A stretch of DNA of 5,748 bases from NCBI GenBank assembly GCA_004375725.1, contig SOKS01000124.1:1-5748 (forward strand), given 5' to 3'. The DNA comes from Dehalococcoidia bacterium. GTDB lineage: Bacteria; Chloroflexota; Dehalococcoidia; Dehalococcoidales; RBG-16-60-22. This document shows positions 1 through 5,748 of the stretch, piece after piece (the first letter of the stretch is position 1; each line of letters opens with the position of its first letter). The translations under genes and the position numbers were made by a program. The notes beneath the pieces were generated by a model. That model saw only the letters and a list, made by a program, of their open reading frames with translations, did not search any database and was not told where the DNA came from.

Positions 1-116
1 CTCCGAAAACTTAACCAATAATTAAGCCCCTGAACTCATTGTGAATACCAAACCATTCACCAAAAATTTAAGGGGCCTGGATTTTGATTACAGAGCGTCA
101 TTTTTTTGGAGGGGTT
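1..116. other. Intergenic region downstream of hflX
   Basis: This AT-rich stretch follows the hflX stop codon and reaches the window edge. It carries a nested inverted repeat, listed separately. Read on the minus strand there is no GC-rich hairpin followed by a T run, so I do not call an intrinsic terminator. The last minus-strand bases (complement of 1-5) read CGGAG, which could be the Shine-Dalgarno of a further minus-strand gene just outside the window, but this cannot be tested here. I see no convincing promoter and no credible small gene. Confidence 0.6.
26..76. repeat. Nested inverted repeat (outer and inner stem)
   Basis: The outer arms are GCCCCT at 26-31 and AGGGGC at 71-76, a perfect 6-bp match. 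The inner arms are GTGAAT at 41-46 and ATTCAC at 55-60, also perfect, around an 8-nt loop. The unpaired segments between the stems are similar in length, 9 nt and 10 nt. Either strand's RNA could fold into a two-part hairpin. It could be the processed 3' end of the hflX transcript, a leader element of a gene beyond the left edge, or chance. No T run follows the structure, which argues against a simple intrinsic terminator. Confidence 0.4.
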
Positions 117-1268
117 TTAGAGGGTGGCGACGGGGTGGATTAATTGCTGGCTGATCAGTTCCCTTAACCCGGCCAAACCCCAGCGCCGGGTGGCCGATAT
201 CATCACCGCTTTTTCCCCGGCGGACTGGTCGGCAAGATACTGGACGGCGCTTTCCTCGTCCCATTTCCGGTCATCTGTCAGCAAAAGGTCGATTTTATTC
301 AATGCGGTTATCCGGGGCTTGCCGGTGAGGTTGAGGTCGGCCAGAATGTCCTCCACCGTCTGGCATTGCTCGGCGGCATCCGGCGAAGAGAGGTCAACGA
401 CGTGCAGCAATAGCGCTGCTTCATCCAGTTCTTCCAGTGTTGCCCGGAAAGCGGTAATGATGGCTGGGGGCAGTTTCCGGATAAAGCCGACGGTGTCCGT
501 TATCAGTATCGTTTTGCCATCGGGAAGCATCAGGCGCCGGGTGGTCGGGTCCAGCGTGGCAAATAGTTTCCCCTCGGTAAAAACGCCGGCCTGGCAGAGG
601 GCATTAAGCAAGGTGCTTTTCCCGGAATTGGTATAACCCACCAGGGATACTACCGGTATACCGCTTTTAAGTCGCTTCTGACGATAGAGGGCGCGGTGTT
701 TCCTTACCTCTTCAATCTGTGCTTTCAAGCGATGTATTTTTCGACTGATGAGTCGCCTGTCGGTTTCAAGCTGCGACTCTCCGGGGCCTCTGGTGCCGAT
801 GCCGCCCCCCAGCCTCTCCAGGTGGCTCCACTGCCCGGCAAGTCGAGGCAAAAGGTACTGGTGTTGCGCCAGTTCAACCTGCAGCTGCCCTTCACGGGTA
901 TGAGCACGCCGGGCAAAAATATCCAGAATCAGCGCCACACGGTCGATAATTTTTACCTTCAACGTTTCTTCCAGGTTACGCTGCTGCAGCGGTGTCAGTT
1001 CATCATCAAAGATAACAACATCATAACCGGCCTGGTCCTTTATGACGGTTAATTCCTCCAGCTTTCCCTTACCGACGTAATGCGTCCTGGTAGGCGCGGG
1101 TAATTTCTGGATAATTCTGCCGACCACGCTGGCACCGGCGGTACCGGTCAACAATGCCAGTTCGTCAATCGATGCCTTGGCCGACCCCCGGCCCGTGGTC
1201 TCTCTTGACTCCACCGCTACCAGGAAGGCCCGTTCTGGCGCGTTTCTGGTGAGAACTGTGTTCCGCGT
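117..1268 (-). CDS. hflX: GTPase HflX (ribosome-associated), non-canonical ACG start proposed
   Basis: HflX is a cytoplasmic GTP-binding protein of the Obg-HflX group that binds the large ribosomal subunit and, in studied bacteria, helps split or rescue stalled ribosomes. With the proposed start it has 383 residues. The N-terminal HflX domain includes the glycine-rich GGGIGTRGPGE at about 155-165. The G domain follows: Walker A GYTNSGKST (211-219), switch region DPTTRR (about 240-245), DTVGF (258-262), NKID (324-327) and SAT (358-360). All GTP-binding motifs are intact. The first usual start codon in frame is GTG at 1214, but that would cut off APERAFLVA, which matches the conserved first strand of the family (ERAxLVxV) and has no ribosome site before it. 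An AAGAGG lies 6 nt before an in-frame ACG at 1268-1266, so I place the start there. The frame is the same as dapL but is blocked by TAG-TAA. Function is near certain; the start codon is not. Confidence 0.9.
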   Translation of the reverse strand, partial: TRNTVLTRNAPERAFLVAVESRETTGRGSAKASIDELALLTGTAGASVVGRIIQKLPAPTRTHYVGKGKLEELTVIKDQAGYDVVIFDDELTPLQQRNLEETLKVKIIDRVALILDIFARRAHTREGQLQVELAQHQYLLPRLAGQWSHLERLGGGIGTRGPGESQLETDRRLISRKIHRLKAQIEEVRKHRALYRQKRLKSGIPVVSLVGYTNSGKSTLLNALCQAGVFTEGKLFATLDPTTRRLMLPDGKTILITDTVGFIRKLPPAIITAFRATLEELDEAALLLHVVDLSSPDAAEQCQTVEDILADLNLTGKPRITALNKIDLLLTDDRKWDEESAVQYLADQSAGEKAVMISATRRWGLAGLRELISQQLIHPVATL

Positions 1269-1274
1269 GTTAAA

Positions 1275-1280
1275 CCTCTT
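1275..1280 (-). promoter_or_regulatory. Shine-Dalgarno of hflX that decides its start
   Basis: On the minus strand AAGAGG is followed by the 6-nt spacer TTTAAC and then the in-frame ACG at 1268-1266. This is ideal spacing for a start at that codon. No ATG, GTG or TTG lies in the hflX frame between the dapL stop codons and GTG at 1214, and no comparable site precedes that GTG. Confidence 0.6.
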
Positions 1281-1292
1281 TATGTCAACTTA

Positions 1293-2474
1293 CTATTTCG
1301 CCACCCGCCGGCGGGTATTGCTCCAGCCTGACAGCCGCGATAGCCCTTTAACCAGTGCGGCATCCGGTATGGTCAGGGACAATCTAACGTACCCTTCTCC
1401 CTGCTTCCCATACCCTATTCCGGGAGTAACCGCCACTCCCACTTGCTCCAGTAAATCAGCGGTAAGGTCCATTGAGTTATAGCCTTCCGGCACTTTCGCC
1501 CAGATGTAGAGGCTTGCCTTCGGTGGTTCTGCCTCCAGTCCAATTTCATTCAGCACTTCGATTATCAGGTCACGGCGTCTCTGGTAAATGGCATTGTGTT
1601 CCTGGATGCAGTCCTGCGGCCCGGAGAGAGCTTCTATGGCCGCATACTGAATCGCCTGCGGGATTCCAGAGTCTAAATTCGACTTCAGTCTCATCAGCGC
1701 GTTTATCATGGTGGCATTGCCAACGGCCATCCCTATGCGCCAGCCGGTCATATTGTAGCTTTTGGATAGAGAATGAAATTCCACACCGATATCTCTGGCC
1801 CCCTCCGCCTGCATGAAGCTCACCGGTTGGTACCCGTCATAAGCCACCTCGGTATAAGGGCCGTCATGGCAAACCACCAGGTCGTGCTGTTTGGCAAACT
1901 TAACGACCCGGTTAAAAAACTCAAGGTCGGCGACGGCAGCAGTGGGGTTATTCGGGTAGTTGATCCACAGTAGCCGGGCTCTCTCAAGGACATTTTGGGG
2001 GACGGAATCAAGGTCGGGCAGCCAGTTGTTCTCCTCCTTGAGCGGCAGGTAATATGGCTCACCATCAGCCAGCATGGTACTCACCGAGTAGACCGGGTAT
2101 CCCGGGTCAGGCACCAGGGCGATATCGCCATTGCCGATGAAGCAGAAAGAAATATGGCCGATTCCCTCTTTGGACCCTATCAGTGGCAATACTTCTTTAT
2201 CCGGGTCAAAGGAAATGTCAAAGCGTCGTTTATACCAATCAGCCACCGCCCGGCGCAGTTCAGGCAGGCTCTCCGACTCCGGATAGCGATGATTTACCGG
2301 GTCGCGGGCCGCCTCACAGAGCCGGTCGACAATGTGTTGTGGCGTGGGAATATCCGGGTCACCAATGGCAAAGCTGATGACCTCCTCGCCCTTGGCTTTT
2401 TTCTCGGCGATCTTGCGGCTGATTTCAACGAACAGGTATGGCGGTAGTTTTTCAACACGCTTAGCTAATCTCAT
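1293..2474 (-). CDS. dapL: LL-diaminopimelate aminotransferase
   Basis: This 393-residue protein is a PLP-dependent class I/II (fold type I) aminotransferase. DapL converts tetrahydrodipicolinate directly to LL-diaminopimelate using glutamate, replacing DapD, DapC and DapE. Visible motifs are the N-terminal GDPDIPTP (38-45), NYPNNPT (172-178), HDGPYTEVAYDG with cofactor-contacting Asp204 and Tyr207, the Schiff-base lysine Lys238 in SLSKSYNMTGWRIG, and the substrate carboxylate-binding Arg364 in YVRLSL. Length and motifs are normal and no key residue is missing. The start ATG has TAAGGAG 7 nt upstream, and this overlaps the dapF stop codon, suggesting coupled translation. Lying next to dapF, whose substrate it makes, favours DapL over other subgroup aminotransferases, though an aspartate or alanine aminotransferase cannot be excluded by eye. 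The gene ends in TAG followed at once by an in-frame TAA. Confidence 0.9.
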   Translation of the reverse strand: MRLAKRVEKLPPYLFVEISRKIAEKKAKGEEVISFAIGDPDIPTPQHIVDRLCEAARDPVNHRYPESESLPELRRAVADWYKRRFDISFDPDKEVLPLIGSKEGIGHISFCFIGNGDIALVPDPGYPVYSVSTMLADGEPYYLPLKEENNWLPDLDSVPQNVLERARLLWINYPNNPTAAVADLEFFNRVVKFAKQHDLVVCHDGPYTEVAYDGYQPVSFMQAEGARDIGVEFHSLSKSYNMTGWRIGMAVGNATMINALMRLKSNLDSGIPQAIQYAAIEALSGPQDCIQEHNAIYQRRRDLIIEVLNEIGLEAEPPKASLYIWAKVPEGYNSMDLTADLLEQVGVAVTPGIGYGKQGEGYVRLSLTIPDAALVKGLSRLSGWSNTRRRVAK

Positions 2475-2484
2475 TCTTTACTCC

Positions 2485-3345
2485 TTAGTCTGGCCATTCT
2501 CCAGAAAAAACTGTTTCTGCCGGGCCGGTCATCAATACTTCTTCAGCCCCGTTCCACTCCAGCTGCAATGTGCCACCCGGCAGTTTTATGTTAACTTTGC
2601 TGCCTACATATCCATGAAGCTTTGCCGCTACGGCTACCGCGCAGGCACCGCTACCGCACGCCAGCGTTTCCCCGGCACCACGCTCCCAGGTGCGGACCTC
2701 TATTTCTCTCCTATTTAACACACGGGCAACCTCAAAATTAGCCCGCCGCGGAAAAATGGCGAGATGTTCCACCTCTGGCCCAATCCGGGACAGCGGGAAA
2801 TCGGCTACCGGGTTATCCTGAAAATAAACCGCGTGCGGATTTCCCATCGAGACGAAGTTGAGCCGCCGGTCAACACCGTCAATACCTACTGGATAGCTCA
2901 TCATGGTTTTTAGGTAAACTATTTTCTCCCTGCCCTGCTCAATATGCACCGGAATATCGCCAGCCTCGAATACGGGCCTGCCCATACCCGCCTGAATACT
3001 GATGAGATTGCCGTTTTCTTTCTTAAGCTTGAGCTGTCTTACGCCGGCTATCGTTTCCACAGATAACTGGTCAGCACTGGCGGGTATCATGGCATGGTCA
3101 TACACATAGCGAGCCAGGCACCTGATGCCGTTACCGCAGGCTTCCGCCTCGGAGCCGTCCGGATCGAACATGCGCATGCGGAAATCGGCATCGCTAGAAG
3201 GCAGCAGCAACAGCAGCCCATCACTGCCAATACCAAAGTGGCGCTCGCACATAGCTGCCGCCAGCTTCGACCAGTGGCGCTGTTCATCGCTGGTTTCCAC
3301 CAGGACAAAATCATTTCCCGTGCCCTGTAACTTGGTGAACTTCAT
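2485..3345 (-). CDS. dapF: Diaminopimelate epimerase
   Basis: DapF converts LL-DAP to meso-DAP in the cytoplasm without a cofactor, using two cysteines. The 286-residue protein has the usual length and both half-sites. The N-terminal half starts with KLQGTGNDF (4-12) and carries Cys70 in EACGNGIRC. The C-terminal half carries GNPHAVYF (168-175), ERGAGETLACGSGA (221-234) and Cys230. Both catalytic cysteines and their glycine-rich surroundings are intact. The ATG has GAAGGAAG just upstream and lies 6 nt after the miaA stop. dapL begins 10 nt downstream, so the product of DapL feeds this enzyme. meso-DAP is the direct precursor of lysine and, in walled bacteria, of peptidoglycan. If the host is a wall-less Dehalococcoidia, only the lysine role would apply (inference). 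Confidence 0.97.
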   Translation of the reverse strand: MKFTKLQGTGNDFVLVETSDEQRHWSKLAAAMCERHFGIGSDGLLLLLPSSDADFRMRMFDPDGSEAEACGNGIRCLARYVYDHAMIPASADQLSVETIAGVRQLKLKKENGNLISIQAGMGRPVFEAGDIPVHIEQGREKIVYLKTMMSYPVGIDGVDRRLNFVSMGNPHAVYFQDNPVADFPLSRIGPEVEHLAIFPRRANFEVARVLNRREIEVRTWERGAGETLACGSGACAVAVAAKLHGYVGSKVNIKLPGGTLQLEWNGAEEVLMTGPAETVFSGEWPD

Positions 3346-3351
3346 CTTCCT

Positions 3352-4305
3352 TCACTCATTAACTAAAAGTGTCTCTTTATTATCGAGCTTGCCTTCCAGA
3401 AACCTGGACATCAGCCCGTCTATCTCCGCTTCCGGAACACGAGCGACATCAAACCAGTGAATTCGCGCATCATTCAGGCGAAACCAGGCGTACTGATGAC
3501 GGACGAACCGGTGCGTTTCATATTTAATTTGCTGTATCGCGTCCTCCAGGCTTATTTCGCCTTTGAGAAACATGGCTATCTGCTTGTAGCCAATACTGGA
3601 CATGGCTGGTAAATTAAAATCATACCCTATATTGACCAATTTTTCCACCTCGGCTACCAGGCCCTGCTCCAGCATTTCATCTACTCTCCGGTCAATTCTC
3701 CGGTAGAGCTCTTTCCGGTCAAGGGTAAGACCAATTATCAATGTGCGGTAAGCCTGACCTTTCTTATCATGAAGTCGTGAGAACGTCGTATTCGTTTGTC
3801 GGTGTACCTCCAGTGCCCTTATGACCCGCCGCACGTTACGGGGGTCAATTTTCTGCGCCGCTGCCGGGTCAACTTTCATCAATTCTTCATAGAGACTGCT
3901 ATGTCCTGCCTCTGTGGCTTGTTTCTCCAGACGATGCCTCAGCTCAAGGTCCGGTTTCGCCTCCGGAAGTTGCCATCCTTCCAGCACGGCCCGCACATAC
4001 AGGCCACTGCCGCCGACCAAAACAGGTAACTTATCGCGCTTTTGAATATCGCTGATGGCGTTGAATGCCAGTGTCTGATATTGTGCCAGGCTAAAATCCT
4101 GTCCCGGGTCGACGATGTCTATTAAGTGGTGTCGTACCTGCGCCCGCTCCTGTATACTGAGCTTGGCGGTGCCGATATCCATATGCCGGTAAACCTGACG
4201 GCTGTCGGCGCTGACGATTTCGCCATCGAACTTCCAGGCCAGACGAATGGCCAGTCGGCTTTTGCCAATACCAGTCGGGCCGACTATCGCGGCTAAAGAG
4301 TTCAT
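3352..4305 (-). CDS. miaA: tRNA dimethylallyltransferase
   Basis: MiaA transfers the dimethylallyl group of DMAPP to N6 of adenosine 37 in tRNAs reading UNN codons, giving i6A, which steadies codon-anticodon pairing. The 317-residue protein has the family P-loop GPTGIGKS (9-16), the catalytic-region motif SADSRQVYRHMDIGTAK (32-48) with Asp34, HHLIDIVDPGQDFSLAQY (59-76), GGSGLYVRAVLEG (98-110), and IDPRNVRRVIRALEV (153-167) with the AMSSIGYKQ segment at 234-242. The usual C-terminal TRxxAKRQxTWFR motif appears as THRFVRHQYAWFR (264-276), a diverged form that keeps the frame of conserved residues. The start ATG overlaps the tpiA stop codon as ATGA, with AGGAA directly upstream inside tpiA, so translation is probably coupled. 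Length is normal and the gene appears intact. Confidence 0.96.
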   Translation of the reverse strand: MNSLAAIVGPTGIGKSRLAIRLAWKFDGEIVSADSRQVYRHMDIGTAKLSIQERAQVRHHLIDIVDPGQDFSLAQYQTLAFNAISDIQKRDKLPVLVGGSGLYVRAVLEGWQLPEAKPDLELRHRLEKQATEAGHSSLYEELMKVDPAAAQKIDPRNVRRVIRALEVHRQTNTTFSRLHDKKGQAYRTLIIGLTLDRKELYRRIDRRVDEMLEQGLVAEVEKLVNIGYDFNLPAMSSIGYKQIAMFLKGEISLEDAIQQIKYETHRFVRHQYAWFRLNDARIHWFDVARVPEAEIDGLMSRFLEGKLDNKETLLVNE

Positions 4306-5066
4306 TTCCTGTGTTTAATGATAGCGGTCTGGTTGACGATGCTCAAAAATTCATTGGCTTTAAGGCTGGCCCCGCCGACCAGCGCCCCGTCAATTTCGGG
4401 CTGCTGCATGAACTCGGCGGCGTTGGCCGAGCTAACGCTGCCGCCGTATAATATGCGCATCGCCTGAGCGACATTCTCCCCATACGCTTGGGCGACATGC
4501 TGACGAATAAACGCGATTGTTCCGTTGGCCTGCGCACCCGTGGCTGACTTTCCGGTGCCAATTGCCCAGACCGGCTCATAGGCAATAGCCAGGCCATCTG
4601 GGTCCTCCACCCCTGCCAGAGCCGCACTCAGTTGCTCCGTCACCACTGCTTCAGTCCTACCTGCCTCACTCTCCTCCAGCCGCTCACCGATGCACAAGAT
4701 TGGCTTGAGGCCTGCCTTCAATGCGGCCATAATTTTTTTGTTAACAATGTCTCCGGTCTCATGGAAATGCTGTCGCCGCTCCGAGTGCCCGATGATGACA
4801 TACTCACAGAGGTCAGCCACCATCAAGGGTGAAATCTCACCGGTGTAGGCACCTTTTTCGGCGAAGAATAAATTCTGTGCACCCAGTTTGATGGTGCTGC
4901 CTTCAAGCAGCTCTTTTACCGGCACCAGCGAAACAAATGGCGGACAGACTATTTTCTCCACGCTGATAACCTTCTCAAGCTCATCTTTCATCGCTCCGGC
5001 CAATTCCAGAGCCTCAGCTACCGTGGTATTCATCTTCCAGTTGCCGGCAATCAATGGTACACGCAT
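4302..5066 (-). CDS. tpiA: Triose-phosphate isomerase
   Basis: TIM interconverts dihydroxyacetone phosphate and glyceraldehyde 3-phosphate in glycolysis and gluconeogenesis. The 254-residue product has the standard single-domain (beta/alpha)8 length. Catalytic residues are present: Asn9 and Lys11 in AGNWKMN, His94 in IIGHSERR, and Glu164 in AYEPVWAIGTGKSA, which includes the mobile loop 6. The phosphate-binding YGGSV (207-211) and GALVGGASL (227-235) are also intact. A longer reading with ATG at 5123 would add 19 residues and overlap pgk. I reject it because family proteins begin just before the first beta strand, and the ATG at 5066 has a strong AGGAG 6 nt upstream. The gene follows pgk by 28 nt, a common pairing of glycolytic genes, and overlaps miaA by 4 nt. 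Confidence 0.98.
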   Translation of the reverse strand: MRVPLIAGNWKMNTTVAEALELAGAMKDELEKVISVEKIVCPPFVSLVPVKELLEGSTIKLGAQNLFFAEKGAYTGEISPLMVADLCEYVIIGHSERRQHFHETGDIVNKKIMAALKAGLKPILCIGERLEESEAGRTEAVVTEQLSAALAGVEDPDGLAIAYEPVWAIGTGKSATGAQANGTIAFIRQHVAQAYGENVAQAMRILYGGSVSSANAAEFMQQPEIDGALVGGASLKANEFLSIVNQTAIIKHRK

Positions 5067-5069
5067 TCT

Positions 5070-5092
5070 TCTCTCCTCAATCAGTCTCTCCT
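5070..5092 (-). promoter_or_regulatory. Duplicated Shine-Dalgarno upstream of tpiA
   Basis: On the minus strand AGGAGAGA occurs twice between pgk and tpiA, at 5085-5092 and 5070-5077, exactly 15 nt apart. The copy nearer tpiA has ideal spacing for the ATG at 5066 and decides that start over the more distant ATG at 5123. The far copy is probably not used for initiation. Confidence 0.6.
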
Positions 5093-5094
5093 GG

Positions 5095-5748
5095 CTACTT
5101 TTTATCCCGCAATGCTTCAACACCGGGTAGTTTCTCCCCGCTCAGGAACTCCAGAGAAGCCCCACCCCCTGTGGAAACGAAAGTCATTTTTTCGGCCAGA
5201 CCCATGTCGCTTACCGCCTCAGCAGTGGAACCCCCGCCGATTACCGTCATCGCTTCAAGTCCAGCCAACAACTTCGCCAGTTCCTGGGTTCCTCTGGCAA
5301 ACCGGGGGGTTTCGAAAATTCCCATCGGGCCGTTCCAGAAAATCGTTTTACACTTGCCTAGTTCCCGACTGAAGTTGCTGATTGTCCGCGGCCCCATATC
5401 CACAATCCTTCTCTTCAGTGATATCTTTTCGACCGGCACCACCTCAACCTGAGCCTCATTGCTGACCTCATCAGCGACCATAACATCCACCGGCAGCATT
5501 AAATTTACTTTCTCTCTTTGCGCTAAATCCTTTAAACGGTTCACCGTCTCCAGCATATCCATCTCGATTAAAGACCGGCCTATTTCATATGACCTGGCTT
5601 TCAGAAAGGTCGCCGCCATACCGCCGCCGATCATAACGTAGTCCACTTTGCCCATTATGTTTTCCAGCATGTTCACCTTGTCGCTTATTTTAGCTCCGCC
5701 AAGCACAGCCGCGAATGGTCGCGCCGGGTTCTCCAGTATTTTACTCAG
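5095..5748 (-). CDS. pgk: Phosphoglycerate kinase, 3' part (C-terminal 217 residues)
   Basis: PGK transfers phosphate between 1,3-bisphosphoglycerate and ADP to give 3-phosphoglycerate and ATP. The frame is open to the right window edge, so only the C-terminal nucleotide-binding domain plus the last helix is present, roughly half of a usual protein of about 395 residues. Visible motifs, numbered within the fragment, are LGGAKISDK (16-24), IGGGMAATFLKA (40-51), LPVDVMVAD (85-93), WNGPMGIFE (138-146), GGGSTAEAV (171-179) and STGGGASLEFLSG (192-204), ending in ALRDKK. The nucleotide-binding motif reads GGGST where most PGKs have GGGDT or GGGDS, replacing an aspartate that contacts Mg-nucleotide in studied enzymes. 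Everything else is typical, so I expect an active enzyme. The start codon and promoter lie outside the window. Confidence 0.97.
   Translation of the reverse strand: MSKILENPARPFAAVLGGAKISDKVNMLENIMGKVDYVMIGGGMAATFLKARSYEIGRSLIEMDMLETVNRLKDLAQREKVNLMLPVDVMVADEVSNEAQVEVVPVEKISLKRRIVDMGPRTISNFSRELGKCKTIFWNGPMGIFETPRFARGTQELAKLLAGLEAMTVIGGGSTAEAVSDMGLAEKMTFVSTGGGASLEFLSGEKLPGVEALRDKK

Noticed and set aside
57..101. 14-codon minus-strand frame starting ATG at 101
   Set aside because: It has no ribosome site, is very short, and overlaps the inverted repeat; it cannot be supported as a gene.
95..116. T run at 101-107 as a terminator
   Set aside because: On the plus strand it is not preceded by a stable hairpin and no plus-strand gene ends there; on the minus strand it is an A run, which does not terminate.
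124..1052. Long open frames on the plus strand opposite hflX
   Set aside because: They are antisense to a clear HflX gene, have no recognisable domains, and contain the serine-rich, arbitrary composition typical of frames read opposite a real gene.
1293..1295. dapL-hflX as one fusion protein broken by stop mutations
   Set aside because: Both proteins are complete families of normal length, two stops lie in tandem, and a ribosome site sits between them.
1995..2447. A 150-codon plus-strand frame opposite dapL
   Set aside because: It lies wholly antisense to an intact, motif-complete aminotransferase and shows no family motif.
5067..5123. Longer tpiA starting at ATG 5123
   Set aside because: It adds 19 residues that do not belong to the TIM fold, overlaps the pgk end, and ignores the well-placed AGGAG before ATG 5066.
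5054..5641. Plus-strand frames opposite pgk and tpiA
   Set aside because: They are mirror frames of conserved glycolytic genes, with no recognisable product.

Overview
The window holds six genes, all on the minus strand and packed almost end to end, so they read right to left: pgk (3' part only, running off the right edge), tpiA, miaA, dapF, dapL and hflX. Every junction is short: 28 nt pgk-tpiA, a 4-nt ATGA overlap tpiA-miaA, 6 nt miaA-dapF, 10 nt dapF-dapL, and 24 nt dapL-hflX if hflX starts at the proposed ACG. No promoter or terminator is visible between genes. This looks like one long transcription unit whose promoter lies beyond the right edge. The only non-coding stretch is the 116 bases at the left edge, which carries a nested inverted repeat.

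The content is housekeeping. Two glycolytic/gluconeogenic enzymes (PGK, TIM) come first. They are followed by a tRNA-modifying enzyme (MiaA), the last two DAP-forming enzymes of the aminotransferase route to lysine (DapL makes LL-DAP, DapF epimerises it to meso-DAP), and the ribosome-associated GTPase HflX. DapL and DapF act on consecutive substrates, so their adjacency is functional. The other pairings make sense mainly as shared growth-linked expression.

The organism is most likely a bacterium of the Chloroflexota, probably class Dehalococcoidia. This rests on the DapL-type lysine route, the protein flavour, and my recollection that Dehalococcoides keeps a similar run of genes. It was not checked by any search. 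If it is right, DAP may serve only lysine synthesis, because cultured Dehalococcoides lack a peptidoglycan wall.

I found no new system, mobile element, CRISPR array or RNA gene. The most interesting points are: (1) hflX has no ATG, GTG or TTG at the place where homology and a well-placed Shine-Dalgarno sequence put its start, and an ACG sits there instead; (2) PGK has GGGST where most homologues have GGGD(T/S); (3) MiaA has a diverged version of its conserved C-terminal motif; and (4) a nested inverted repeat lies downstream of hflX.
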